DNA of 8,764 nucleotides from DATARH01 sp038228485. GTDB taxonomy: Bacteria; Pseudomonadota; Alphaproteobacteria; ATCC43930; CGMCC-115725. Below, one piece after another: positions 1-6,373 of this stretch. Below the pieces are notes generated by a model. That model searched no databases, was not told where the DNA came from, and worked only from the letters and a program-made list of their open reading frames with translations. The DNA is taken from the NCBI GenBank assembly GCA_038228485.1, contig JBBRPG010000169.1:1-8764 (forward strand), read 5' to 3'. A program made the position numbers and the translations under genes. How positions within the stretch are numbered: position 1 is the first letter of the stretch; each line of letters begins with the position of its first letter.

Positions 1-1
1 C

Positions 2-691
2 GGCCCGGTGCCGCCGCCGCCGCCGATCCCGCCCTCGCTCGCCGCGGCCGAGGCCCCGGCCGCGCCGCTGCCGCCGCTGGCCGAGGCAAAACCGACGCCG
101 GTGCCGATGCGCAAGATGGACGAGCCGCCGCCGCCCGCTGCGCTCGCCTCGACCGAACAGACGCCGCAGTTCCCGGGGCCGCTGCCCGGGGTCGAGCGGC
201 CACGCCCAGCCGCGCCGCAGGGGGCGATGTCGGCGATCCCGCAGCCGGAGCCTTCGAATCTGCCGCCGGCGGCGGTGCAGTCCGGCAACCCGCAGCCGAC
301 GCCCCCGCCGGCGGTGCTGCCGCCGGCCCAGCCTTCGCCCGAGATTGCCGCACGGCCTGCGCCCAAGGCGGCGCCGGTCGCGACGACGATTGCCGCGCTC
401 GACCTGCCGGCGGGTGCGACGGCGCTCGCGCCCGACGACGGCAGCCGGGTCGCCACGGTGATCGCGCAGTATCAGCGGCAGCCGCGTCCGGTGCGCGTTG
501 TCGCCTACGCCGCGCCCGCGACCGGCAGCGCCGAGCAGCTCAATAGCTTCCGCGCCGCGCTCGACCGGGCACAGATCGTCGCCAATAAGCTTACCGAGGG
601 CGGCGTCCCCGCCAACAAGATCCAGACCGAGGCGGCGCCCTCGGGCGCGTCGAAGCCGCCCGGTCACGTTGAGGTGCAATTCCTGCCATGA
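2..691 (+). CDS. Proline-rich protein with C-terminal OmpA-like domain (5' end outside window)
   Basis: The reading frame is open from base 2, so the true start lies upstream; a GTG at base 8 is only the first start codon visible. The first 125 or so visible residues are a low-complexity Pro/Ala linker, typical of a periplasmic spacer. The last 100 residues (about 128-227 counted from the GTG) resemble the OmpA/MotB C-terminal fold: a strand VRVVAYA, then a helix with FRAALDRAQIVANKL, then GVPANKIQTEA and a closing VEVQF strand. The usual Thr-Asp of the peptidoglycan-binding loop is replaced by Ala-Pro, so diaminopimelate binding may be lost, though the Arg in the RAQxV helix is kept. The likely location is the cell envelope, but no signal peptide can be seen because the N-terminus is missing. 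The stop codon overlaps the hom ATG by 4 bases, suggesting translational coupling. The fold call is by motif only. Confidence 0.6.
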   Translation, partial: GPVPPPPPIPPSLAAAEAPAAPLPPLAEAKPTPVPMRKMDEPPPPAALASTEQTPQFPGPLPGVERPRPAAPQGAMSAIPQPEPSNLPPAAVQSGNPQPTPPPAVLPPAQPSPEIAARPAPKAAPVATTIAALDLPAGATALAPDDGSRVATVIAQYQRQPRPVRVVAYAAPATGSAEQLNSFRAALDRAQIVANKLTEGGVPANKIQTEAAPSGASKPPGHVEVQFLP

Positions 692-1980
692 CCCCGCCGC
701 TCAGGATCGCCGTCGCCGGGCTCGGCACGGTTGGCGCCGGCACGCTGCAGCTGCTGGAGCGCCAGGCCGAAAAGCTGGCGCTGCGCGCCGGACGCCGGCT
801 CGTCGTAACCGCCGTCTCGGCGCGCGACCGCCGGCGCGACCGCGGTGCCGACCTCAGCGCGGTGCGCTGGTACGAGGACGCCGCGGCGATGGCCGCCGAC
901 CCCGAGATCGACGTCGTCGTCGAGCTGATCGGCGGCGCCGAGGGTATCGCCCGCCAGGTGGTCGAGACCGCGCTCGCGGGCAAAAAGCACGTCGTCACCG
1001 CCAACAAGGCGCTGATGGCCGAGCATGGCACCGCGCTCGCCGCCACGGCCGAGGCGGCCGGGGTGGCGCTCGCCTTCGAGGCGGCGGTCGCCGGCGGCAT
1101 TCCCATCATCAAGACGCTGCGCGAGGGGCTCGCCGCCAACAAATTGTCACGCGTCTACGGCATCCTCAACGGCACCTGCAACTACATCCTGACGACGATG
1201 CGCGAAAGCGGCCGCGAGTTCGGCGAGGTGCTCGCCGAGGCGCAAAAGCTCGGTTATGCCGAGGCCGATCCGAGCTTCGACATCGACGGGATCGACGCCG
1301 CGCACAAGCTGGCGATCCTCGCCAGCGTCGCCTTCGGCCGCCCGGTCGACCACGCCGGCGTCTATACCGAGGGCATCCGCCACGTCTCGCGGGTCGACAT
1401 CGATTTCGCCGAGGAACTCGGCTACCGCATCAAATTGCTCGGCATCGCGCGGCTGACCGAGAACGGCCTCGAACAGCGGGTGCATCCTTGCATGGTGTCG
1501 CGCTCGACCCCAATCGCCGCGGTCGAGGGCGTGTTCAACGGCATCGTCGCCGAGGGCGATTTCGTCGGCCGGGTCGTGCTCGAAGGGCGCGGCGCCGGCG
1601 CCTACCCGACCGCATCGGCGGTAGTCGCCGACCTCGTCGATATCGCCGCCGGCCGTCAGGCGGCGCCGTTCGGGGTGCCGTCGGCGTCGCTGGAAACCAC
1701 ACCGGCCGCGCCGATGGAACGCCATCAGGGTGCATATTACATTCGTCTGATGGTGGTGGATCAGCCCGGCGTCATCGCCGATGTCGCGGCGGCGCTGCGC
1801 GACCAGTCCGTCTCGATGGAATCGATGATCCAGCGCGGCCGCGCGCCGGGCGAGGCGGTGCCGATCGTGCTGACCACGCATGTCACGGTAGAGGCGGCGA
1901 TGCAAAAGGCGCTCGACGCGATCGCCCAGCAGGAAACCGTACTGGAACCGCCGCGGATGATCCGCATCGAAGATTTTTAA
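688..1980 (+). CDS. hom: Homoserine dehydrogenase
   Basis: A 430-residue enzyme, a normal length for the monofunctional form with a regulatory tail. It reduces L-aspartate 4-semialdehyde to L-homoserine with NAD(P)H, the branch point to threonine and methionine, in the cytoplasm. The N-terminal Rossmann domain carries GLGTVGAG (residues 11-18). VVTANKALM (102-110) holds the conserved Lys107. The catalytic domain has NGTCNYIL (161-168) and GYAEADPSFDIDGIDAAHK (189-207), containing the conserved acidic residues and the catalytic Lys207. An ACT domain, starting YYIRLMVVDQPGVIADVA near 350, occupies the end and probably senses threonine. The ATG start is set by an ATGA overlap with the upstream gene and leads straight into the first Rossmann strand. 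A hairpin follows the stop. No odd residues were seen. Confidence 0.97.
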   Translation: MTPPLRIAVAGLGTVGAGTLQLLERQAEKLALRAGRRLVVTAVSARDRRRDRGADLSAVRWYEDAAAMAADPEIDVVVELIGGAEGIARQVVETALAGKKHVVTANKALMAEHGTALAATAEAAGVALAFEAAVAGGIPIIKTLREGLAANKLSRVYGILNGTCNYILTTMRESGREFGEVLAEAQKLGYAEADPSFDIDGIDAAHKLAILASVAFGRPVDHAGVYTEGIRHVSRVDIDFAEELGYRIKLLGIARLTENGLEQRVHPCMVSRSTPIAAVEGVFNGIVAEGDFVGRVVLEGRGAGAYPTASAVVADLVDIAAGRQAAPFGVPSASLETTPAAPMERHQGAYYIRLMVVDQPGVIADVAAALRDQSVSMESMIQRGRAPGEAVPIVLTTHVTVEAAMQKALDAIAQQETVLEPPRMIRIEDF

Positions 1981-1983
1981 TCC

Positions 1984-2006
1984 GCCGGCGAAGCCGGCAG
2001 TCCTTT
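1984..2006 (+). terminator. Possible weak intrinsic terminator after hom
   Basis: Three bases after the hom stop codon, GCCGGC (1984-1989) and GCCGGC (1993-1998) form a six-base GC stem closed by a GAA triloop, followed by AGTCCTTT. The U tract is short and interrupted, so termination would be weak. It may be a hairpin remnant or part of the context into which the neighbouring cassette inserted. Confidence 0.3.
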
Positions 2007-2033
2007 AACCACGGAGGCACGGAGAGCACGGAG
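2007..2033 (+). repeat. Left inverted-repeat arm of the GxxExxY cassette
   Basis: The arm starts AACCACGGAGGCACGGAG and contains three ACGGAG units at 8- and 9-base spacing. It matches the reverse complement of 2438-2464 at 23 of 27 positions; three of the four differences are transitions. The last GGAG (2030-2033) ends 13 bases before the ATG of the enclosed gene, too far to be a good ribosome binding site. Confidence 0.75.
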
Positions 2034-2046
2034 TGAGCGCAGAGCA

Positions 2047-2427
2047 ATGAGCCTTTCCTATGTGAGCGACTTGAGCGAGCGGGTGATCGGATTGGCGATC
2101 GATGTTCATCGCCATCTCGGCCCCGGCCTGCTGGAGTCGGCATACGAGGAATGCTTGTCCTTTGAGCTGAACCAGTCTGGAATCCGCTACCTTCGTCAGG
2201 TTCCGTTGCCAGTTGTGTATAAGGATGTTCGCCTGGAGTGCGGCTATCGGATGGACATGGTCGTCGAAAACGAACTCATTCTTGAAATCAAGGCAGTCGA
2301 GCGGATTACCGCGGTGCACGAAGCCCAGATGCTCACCTACCTTCGCCTCAGCAAATGCCATGTCGGTCTGCTGATGAACTTCAACAGCATGACTCTTAAA
2401 GACGGCCTCCGGCGGTTCGTGTTGTGA
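2047..2427 (+). CDS. GxxExxY family protein, predicted PD-(D/E)XK nuclease fold
   Basis: A 126-residue protein with the family signature GPGLLESAYEECL (residues 25-37), where Gly-Leu-Leu-Glu-Ser-Ala-Tyr gives the GxxExxY name. The middle holds GYRMDMVVENELILEIKAVE (about 60-79). Its Asp, then Glu-Ile-Lys about ten residues later, fits the D...ExK metal-binding core of the PD-(D/E)XK nuclease superfamily, to which the family is assigned (PDDEXK_3). The C-terminal part (AQMLTYLRLSKCHVGLLMNFN) is the typical conserved tail. The length is normal and no key residue is missing. The cellular role of the family is not established; a nucleic-acid cleaving or processing role is inferred from the fold only. 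There is no strong ribosome binding site before the ATG. The gene lies inside matched inverted repeats and has lower GC than its neighbours, indicating acquisition. Confidence 0.9.
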   Translation: MSLSYVSDLSERVIGLAIDVHRHLGPGLLESAYEECLSFELNQSGIRYLRQVPLPVVYKDVRLECGYRMDMVVENELILEIKAVERITAVHEAQMLTYLRLSKCHVGLLMNFNSMTLKDGLRRFVL

Positions 2428-2437
2428 TCTCGATCTT

Positions 2438-2464
2438 CTTCGTGACCTCCGTGTCTCCGTGGTT
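2438..2464 (-). repeat. Right inverted-repeat arm of the GxxExxY cassette
   Basis: Read on the minus strand it begins AACCACGGAGACACGGAG and ends CACGAAG, matching the left arm at 23 of 27 positions. It starts 10 bases after the stop of the enclosed gene and lies 40 bases before the ribosome binding site of glpX. In RNA the two arms could pair across the whole gene. Confidence 0.75.
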
Positions 2465-2504
2465 TCATCTCGACACTGCTGTAATCGCCATTGAATGACA
2501 AATT

Positions 2505-2513
2505 AGGGAGGGG
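2505..2513 (+). promoter_or_regulatory. Ribosome binding site that fixes the glpX GTG start
   Basis: AGGGAGGGG contains GGAGG, ending about 5 bases before GTG at 2517. It supports the GTG over any downstream ATG. It sits outside the cassette's right arm, so the insertion left glpX translation signals intact. Confidence 0.7.
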
Positions 2514-2516
2514 ACG

Positions 2517-3506
2517 GTGGCTGAAGCTTCGAAACTGGATCGCCATCTCGCGCTCGAAGCGGTGCGCGCGACCGAGCTGGCGGCGCTGTCGGCGTCGCGG
2601 CTGATCGGCAAGGGCGACGAGAAGGCCGCCGACCAGGCCGCGGTCGATGCGATGCGGCAGGCTCTCAACAGCTTCGAGATGGACGGCACCGTCGTCATAG
2701 GCGAAGGCGAGCGCGACGAGGCGCCGATGCTCTATATCGGCGAAAAGGTCGGCACCGGCGCTGGCCCCAAGATCGACATCGCGCTCGATCCGCTCGAAGG
2801 CACCACGATCACCGCCAAGGGCCTCGCCAATGCACTGGCCGTGCTGGCCTTCGCCGATGCCGGCGGCTTCCTCAACGCGCCCGATGTCTACATGGACAAG
2901 ATCGCCGTTGGCGGCGGTCTCCGCGAAGCTCTCGTAGACCTTGATGAAACGCCTGCCAACAATTTGAAAAACCTGGCGAAGGCAACCGGCCGCGAGGTTT
3001 CCGACCTGGTCGTCTGCATCCTCGACCGGCCGCGTCATGCCGAGCTCATCGCCAAGGTGCGCGCTGCCGGCGCCAAGATCATGCTGATCGGCGACGGCGA
3101 TGTCGGCGGGGTCATGGCAACCTCCGACCCCGAGACCGGGATCGACATGTATTGCGGTTCGGGCGGCGCCCCGGAGGGGGTGCTGGCGGCGGCGGCGCTG
3201 CGTTGCATCGGCGGCCAGATGCAGGGACGGCTGCTGTTCCGCAACGAGGACGAGCGCGGCCGCGCCCACCGGCTCGGCATCACCGATCTCGACCGCAAAT
3301 ACGGCCTCCTGGAGCTTGCCCACGGCAACGTGATGTTCGCCGCGACCGGCGTCACCAACGGCTCGATGCTGAAGGGCGTGCGGCGCACCCCCAACGGCGC
3401 GTTCACCCATTCGGTGGTGATGCGCTCGGAGAGCGGCACGGTCCGCTACATCGAGGCCGAGCACAATTTCGCGCTAAAGCCCGATTTCGCCAGGTTCGCC
3501 CGATAG
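2517..3506 (+). CDS. glpX: Fructose-1,6-bisphosphatase class II
   Basis: A 329-residue enzyme close to the usual GlpX length (336 in E. coli). It hydrolyses fructose 1,6-bisphosphate to fructose 6-phosphate, with Mn or Mg, in gluconeogenesis and, where present, the Calvin cycle. Family motifs appear in order: KGDEKAADQAAVDAMR (32-47) with metal ligand Asp34; GTVVIGEGERDEAPMLYIGE (57-76); DIALDPLEGTT (87-97) with Asp91 and Glu94; and GSGGAPEGVLAA (214-225) with Glu220. These correspond to the acidic metal ligands known from E. coli GlpX. The GTG start is preceded by a strong GGAGG. The gene follows the inserted GxxExxY cassette and precedes recJ; hom-glpX-recJ is an order I recall from alphaproteobacteria. 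It could equally carry a cbb name in an autotroph, but nothing in the window shows Calvin-cycle genes. Confidence 0.96.
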   Translation: MAEASKLDRHLALEAVRATELAALSASRLIGKGDEKAADQAAVDAMRQALNSFEMDGTVVIGEGERDEAPMLYIGEKVGTGAGPKIDIALDPLEGTTITAKGLANALAVLAFADAGGFLNAPDVYMDKIAVGGGLREALVDLDETPANNLKNLAKATGREVSDLVVCILDRPRHAELIAKVRAAGAKIMLIGDGDVGGVMATSDPETGIDMYCGSGGAPEGVLAAAALRCIGGQMQGRLLFRNEDERGRAHRLGITDLDRKYGLLELAHGNVMFAATGVTNGSMLKGVRRTPNGAFTHSVVMRSESGTVRYIEAEHNFALKPDFARFAR

Positions 3507-3514
3507 GCCCGATT

Positions 3515-3566
3515 CGCCGGAACAGGCTGCCTCTAAACAGGGGGCATGGCCGCGCTTGTTCCGGCG
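3515..3566 (+). other. Inverted repeat in the glpX-recJ gap
   Basis: CGCCGGAACA (3515-3524) is matched exactly by TGTTCCGGCG (3557-3566), a ten-base stem around a 32-base loop that itself contains TGCC/GGCA. It begins eight bases after the glpX stop. There is no U tract, so it may stabilise the glpX 3' end or be a Rho-linked structure rather than an intrinsic terminator. The rest of the 149-base gap (to 3655) shows no gene and no clear promoter. Confidence 0.35.
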
Positions 3567-3655
3567 CGCCGCGCAGATTCTCGGCCACGCCTGAGGGGTC
3601 CGCGAAAGGTGCGATAGTCGGGATACGCTGATTTCCGGCATAGGCGGGTTCACGG

Positions 3656-5455
3656 GTGGGGAACGACGCGGCTTTTCTCGGGGTGGAACGCTCGGCCGGC
3701 GGCAAGCGCTGGCGTTTGCGCGGCGCTGCCGCCGACGGGGCCGCGGCCGAGATGGCCACGCACCATGCGATCCCTGAGATCGTCGCCCGGCTGCTGGCGC
3801 AGCGCGGCGTCGGGCTGGAGCTGGCGGCCCAGTTTCTCAGCCCGCGGCTGCGCGACCAGCTGCCCGATCCGGCGCATCTGCGCGACATGGACCACGCCGT
3901 CGAGCGGCTGGTGCGCGCCCTCCGCGACGGCGAAAAGATCGTCGTCTTTGGCGATTACGATGTCGACGGCGCGACCTCGGCGGCGCTGCTGCTGCGGTTT
4001 TTTGCGGCGATCGGCGCGCACGGCGCGGTCTACGTTCCCGACCGCATGCGCGAAGGCTATGGGCCCAACGCCGCGGCGCTGCTCAAGCTGAAGGAAGAGG
4101 GCGCCGGCCTCGTCATCTGCGTCGATTGCGGCACCACCGCGCACGATGCGCTGGACGCGGCGCGGGTGGCGGGGCTCGACCTCGTCGTCATCGACCACCA
4201 CGTCGCCGAGCCGCTGCTGCCGTTCGCGATTGCCGTGGTCAACCCGAACCGGCTCGACGAGGCCAGCGCGCACGGCAACCTCGCCGCGGTCGGGGTCGCC
4301 TTCCTGCTGGCGGTCGCCGCCAACCGGGCGCTGCGCGACGCCGGCTGGTACCGCAGCCGGCCCGAGCCAGACCTCTTGCAATGGCTCGACCTCGTCGCGC
4401 TCGGCACGGTCTGCGACGTGGTGCCGCTCACCGGGCTCAACCGCGCGCTGGTGGCGCAGGGGCTGAAGGTGCTGCAGCGCGGCGCCAACCCCGGCATGGT
4501 GGCGCTGGCGGCGGTCGCGACGGCGGCGGGCCGCACCGTGCCGCTCGACGCCTACCATCTCGGTTTTGTGCTGGGGCCGCGGGTCAATGCCGGCGGCCGG
4601 GTCGGCGCCGCCGATCTCGGCGCGCGCCTGTTGTCGACCGACGACCCGGTGCTGGCCGCCGAGCTCGCGCAGCTTCTCGACGGCTACAACCGCGAGCGCC
4701 GCGAGATCGAGGCTCACACCTTGGCGGCGGCGATCGAGGCGGTCGAGCAGCGCAATCTGCGCTCGCCGCATCTGGTGTTCGCCGCGGCGGAGGGCTGGCA
4801 TCCCGGGGTGATCGGCATCGTCGCGGCGCGGCTGCGCGAGCGCTACGAACGCCCGGCCTGCGTCGTCGCCATCGCCGACGGCATCGGTAGGGGCTCGGGC
4901 CGTTCGGTGTCGGGGCTGGCGTTGGGGCCGGCGATAATCGCCGCGCGGCAGGCAGGCCTGTTGCTCAACGGCGGCGGGCATGCGATGGCGGCCGGGTTCA
5001 CCGTCGCCGCCGACCGGCTGCCCGAGCTCGAGGAATTCCTCGCCGCACGGCTCGGCGACGGGCTGGCCGAGGGCGCGCTCGTTGCCGAGCTGGCGATCGA
5101 CGCGGCGCTCTCCGCCACCGCCGCACAGGGCGAGCTGATCGGCCAGCTCGACGCGCTGGCGCCCTTCGGCGCCGCCAACCCGGAGCCGCGCTTTGCCTTT
5201 CCGCGCGTCGTGTCGGGCTATGTCGAGGCGGTCGGCACCGGGCATCTGCGCCTGCGCGTCACCGACGCGGTCGGTTCCGGAGGCGCGCAGCTCAACGCGA
5301 TCGCCTTCCGCGCCGCCGACACGCCGCTCGGCCGCCTCCTGACCGAAGCGAAGGGTCGGGCGGTGCACCTCGCCGGCCATCTGCGCCGCGATACCTGGCG
5401 CGGCGGCGACGCGGTGCAGTTGGTGATCGACGACGCCGCGTCCGTGACGGGTTAG
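3656..5455 (+). CDS. recJ: Single-stranded-DNA-specific 5'-3' exonuclease RecJ
   Basis: A 599-residue protein, similar to E. coli RecJ (577). It degrades single-stranded DNA 5' to 3' in RecF-pathway recombination, mismatch repair and base excision repair. The DHH phosphoesterase core is complete: VVFGDYDVDGATSAALLL (96-113) with Asp100, Asp102 and Asp104; VICVDCGTTA (153-162) with Asp157; VVIDHHVAEP (177-186) with Asp180-His-His; and LGTVCDVVPL (249-258) with Asp254. The DHHA1 part ends in LNGGGHAMAAGF (437-448), and an OB-fold-like C-terminal region follows (about 480-595). The GTG at 3656 is the first start after an in-frame TAG at 3641-3643. Choosing it keeps FLGVERS, which homologues usually have near the N-terminus. 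The ribosome site (AGGCGGG, 3642-3648) is weak. An alternative GTG at 3683 would remove nine residues. Confidence 0.96.
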   Translation: MGNDAAFLGVERSAGGKRWRLRGAAADGAAAEMATHHAIPEIVARLLAQRGVGLELAAQFLSPRLRDQLPDPAHLRDMDHAVERLVRALRDGEKIVVFGDYDVDGATSAALLLRFFAAIGAHGAVYVPDRMREGYGPNAAALLKLKEEGAGLVICVDCGTTAHDALDAARVAGLDLVVIDHHVAEPLLPFAIAVVNPNRLDEASAHGNLAAVGVAFLLAVAANRALRDAGWYRSRPEPDLLQWLDLVALGTVCDVVPLTGLNRALVAQGLKVLQRGANPGMVALAAVATAAGRTVPLDAYHLGFVLGPRVNAGGRVGAADLGARLLSTDDPVLAAELAQLLDGYNRERREIEAHTLAAAIEAVEQRNLRSPHLVFAAAEGWHPGVIGIVAARLRERYERPACVVAIADGIGRGSGRSVSGLALGPAIIAARQAGLLLNGGGHAMAAGFTVAADRLPELEEFLAARLGDGLAEGALVAELAIDAALSATAAQGELIGQLDALAPFGAANPEPRFAFPRVVSGYVEAVGTGHLRLRVTDAVGSGGAQLNAIAFRAADTPLGRLLTEAKGRAVHLAGHLRRDTWRGGDAVQLVIDDAASVTG

Positions 5456-5555
5456 AGTTACTCCGACAAGTCCCGGGCCGACACTTGCCGTTCTAGTTGG
5501 CTGAAGTCCGCTTCGGGCCTGTATGCGGCGCTGGAAGAGCATGACGGAGAAGCAC

Positions 5556-6179
5556 ATGGTTGAGCAGACCGAAATCCCCGAGCCGATCCATGAACACGTC
5601 GAGCATCACACCCGCGGCTCGCGCAGCGACGAAGGGTTCCGTCGCTGGGCGGCGATCTATCTCGGTGTCGCGGCGATGCTGCTGGCGATCTCCTCGCTTG
5701 GCGGCGGCCATGCGACCAAGGAGATGCTCAGCGCCAACATCCACGCCTCCGACACCTACGCCTTTGCCCAGGCGAAATATCTGCGCGCGACGGTCTATCA
5801 GCTCACCGCCGACCAGTTCGAGTTCGAGCTCGGCTACCTCCCGGGCCTGTCCGACGAGGGCAAGGCCAAGGCGGCCGAGCGGATCAAGCACTATCGCGAC
5901 AACGCGGCCCGCTACGAGAGCGACCCGAAGAGCGGCGAGGGGCGTCAGGAACTGCTCGCCAAGGCCAAGACCTGGGAGGAGGCGCGCGACCATGCCGCGG
6001 AGCGCGACCCGAATTTCGAATTCGCCGCGGCGCTGTTTCAAATCGCGATCGTGCTCGGCTCGGTGTCGATCGTCGCCGTGTCGCGCGCGCTCTTAGGCCT
6101 CAGCGCGACGCTCACCGTGCTCGCCACCCTGCTCACGGTCAACGGCTACTTCCTGCTGGTGCACCCGCCGTTCGAGTAG
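5556..6179 (+). CDS. DUF4337 family membrane protein
   Basis: A 207-residue protein from the chosen start. After an acidic, His-rich N-terminus (EHVEHHT), residues 31-49 form one membrane segment (WAAIYLGVAAMLLAISSLG). A charged, mostly helical middle (about 60-150) carries HATKEMLSANIHASDTYAFAQAKYLR, which resembles the DUF4337 core. Two further membrane segments lie near 157-180 and 181-202, ending LLVHPPFE. The function of the family is unknown. The middle domain is likely soluble, on one side of the inner membrane. Three in-frame ATGs compete (5523, 5541, 5556). I chose 5556 because GGAG sits six bases upstream; 5541 has a poorer GGAAG and 5523 has none, so the protein could be 5 or 11 residues longer. 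It is 100 bases after recJ and converges on the MFS gene, with a large palindrome between. Confidence 0.8.
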   Translation: MVEQTEIPEPIHEHVEHHTRGSRSDEGFRRWAAIYLGVAAMLLAISSLGGGHATKEMLSANIHASDTYAFAQAKYLRATVYQLTADQFEFELGYLPGLSDEGKAKAAERIKHYRDNAARYESDPKSGEGRQELLAKAKTWEEARDHAAERDPNFEFAAALFQIAIVLGSVSIVAVSRALLGLSATLTVLATLLTVNGYFLLVHPPFE

Positions 6180-6189
6180 GGCAAAAAAT

Positions 6190-6365
6190 TTGTCATTCCG
6201 GGGCGCGGCGCACCCCCGGACGGCCGCCCTGGCGGGCGTTCCGGGGGGAACCCGGAACCCATGAACACAGGCCGTTCGGTCGATTTTGCGAGGTTGACGT
6301 GAGCCTTTTGAAGTCGGTGTTCATAGGTTCCGGGTTCGCCCTTTGGGGGCGCCCCGGAATGACAA
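6190..6365. repeat. 176-base nested inverted-repeat element in a convergent gap
   Basis: The ends TTGTCATTCCGGGGCGC (6190-6206) and GCGCCCCGGAATGACAA (6349-6365) are perfect 17-base inverted repeats. Inside them, 6244-6268 and 6317-6341 form a second inverted pair matching at 23 of 25 positions (CCCGGAACCCATGAACAC against GTGTTCATAGGTTCCGGG). The left side alone carries a further hairpin, CCCCCGGA (6213-6220) with TCCGGGGG (6240-6247). The element fills the space between the DUF4337 stop (6179) and the MFS stop (6374) and could end transcription from both sides. Similar TCATTCCGGGGC palindromes are, from memory, dispersed in rhizobia and relatives. No coding capacity was seen. Confidence 0.8.
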
Positions 6366-6373
6366 CCAGATTT

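Larger units (their letters stand above)
2007..2464 (+). mobile_element. GxxExxY gene cassette bounded by inverted repeats (putative mobile cassette)
   Basis: A 458-base unit lies between hom and glpX. It consists of one small gene (2047-2427) framed by a 27-base left arm (2007-2033) and a right arm (2438-2464) that match in inverted orientation at 23 of 27 positions. Hand counting gives 53% GC over 2101-2400, against 73% in a 60-base sample of hom (1081-1140), so the insert differs in composition from its host. No transposase is encoded and no clear target duplication flanks it, so mobility is inferred from the repeat frame, the composition and the position. From memory, arms containing ACCACGGAGACACGGAG frame GxxExxY genes in many unrelated genomes; this needs a database search. 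Confidence 0.5.

Noticed and set aside
498..2036. A 512-residue rightward open frame across hom
   Set aside because: It is Arg/Ala/Gly-rich in a wrong frame of a GC-rich gene, with no domain; hom has complete motifs in its own frame. Only its tail is notable, because it reads the cassette's left arm as NHGGTESTE.
1997..2475. Target-site duplication around the GxxExxY cassette
   Set aside because: The bases outside the two arms share no convincing direct repeat, so none is claimed.
2337..3464. A 375-residue minus-strand open frame opposite glpX
   Set aside because: It is an antisense shadow of a well-supported gene, running through the cassette end and glpX ribosome site with no start signal of its own.
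5467..5514. Small inverted repeats after recJ (CAAGT/ACTTG and GAAG/CTTC)
   Set aside because: Stems of four to five bases are expected by chance in this composition and no U tract follows.
3650..5557. A 635-residue minus-strand open frame opposite recJ
   Set aside because: It mirrors recJ codons, is rich in Arg, Gln, Asp and His, and shows no recognisable domain; recJ on the plus strand has all its catalytic motifs.
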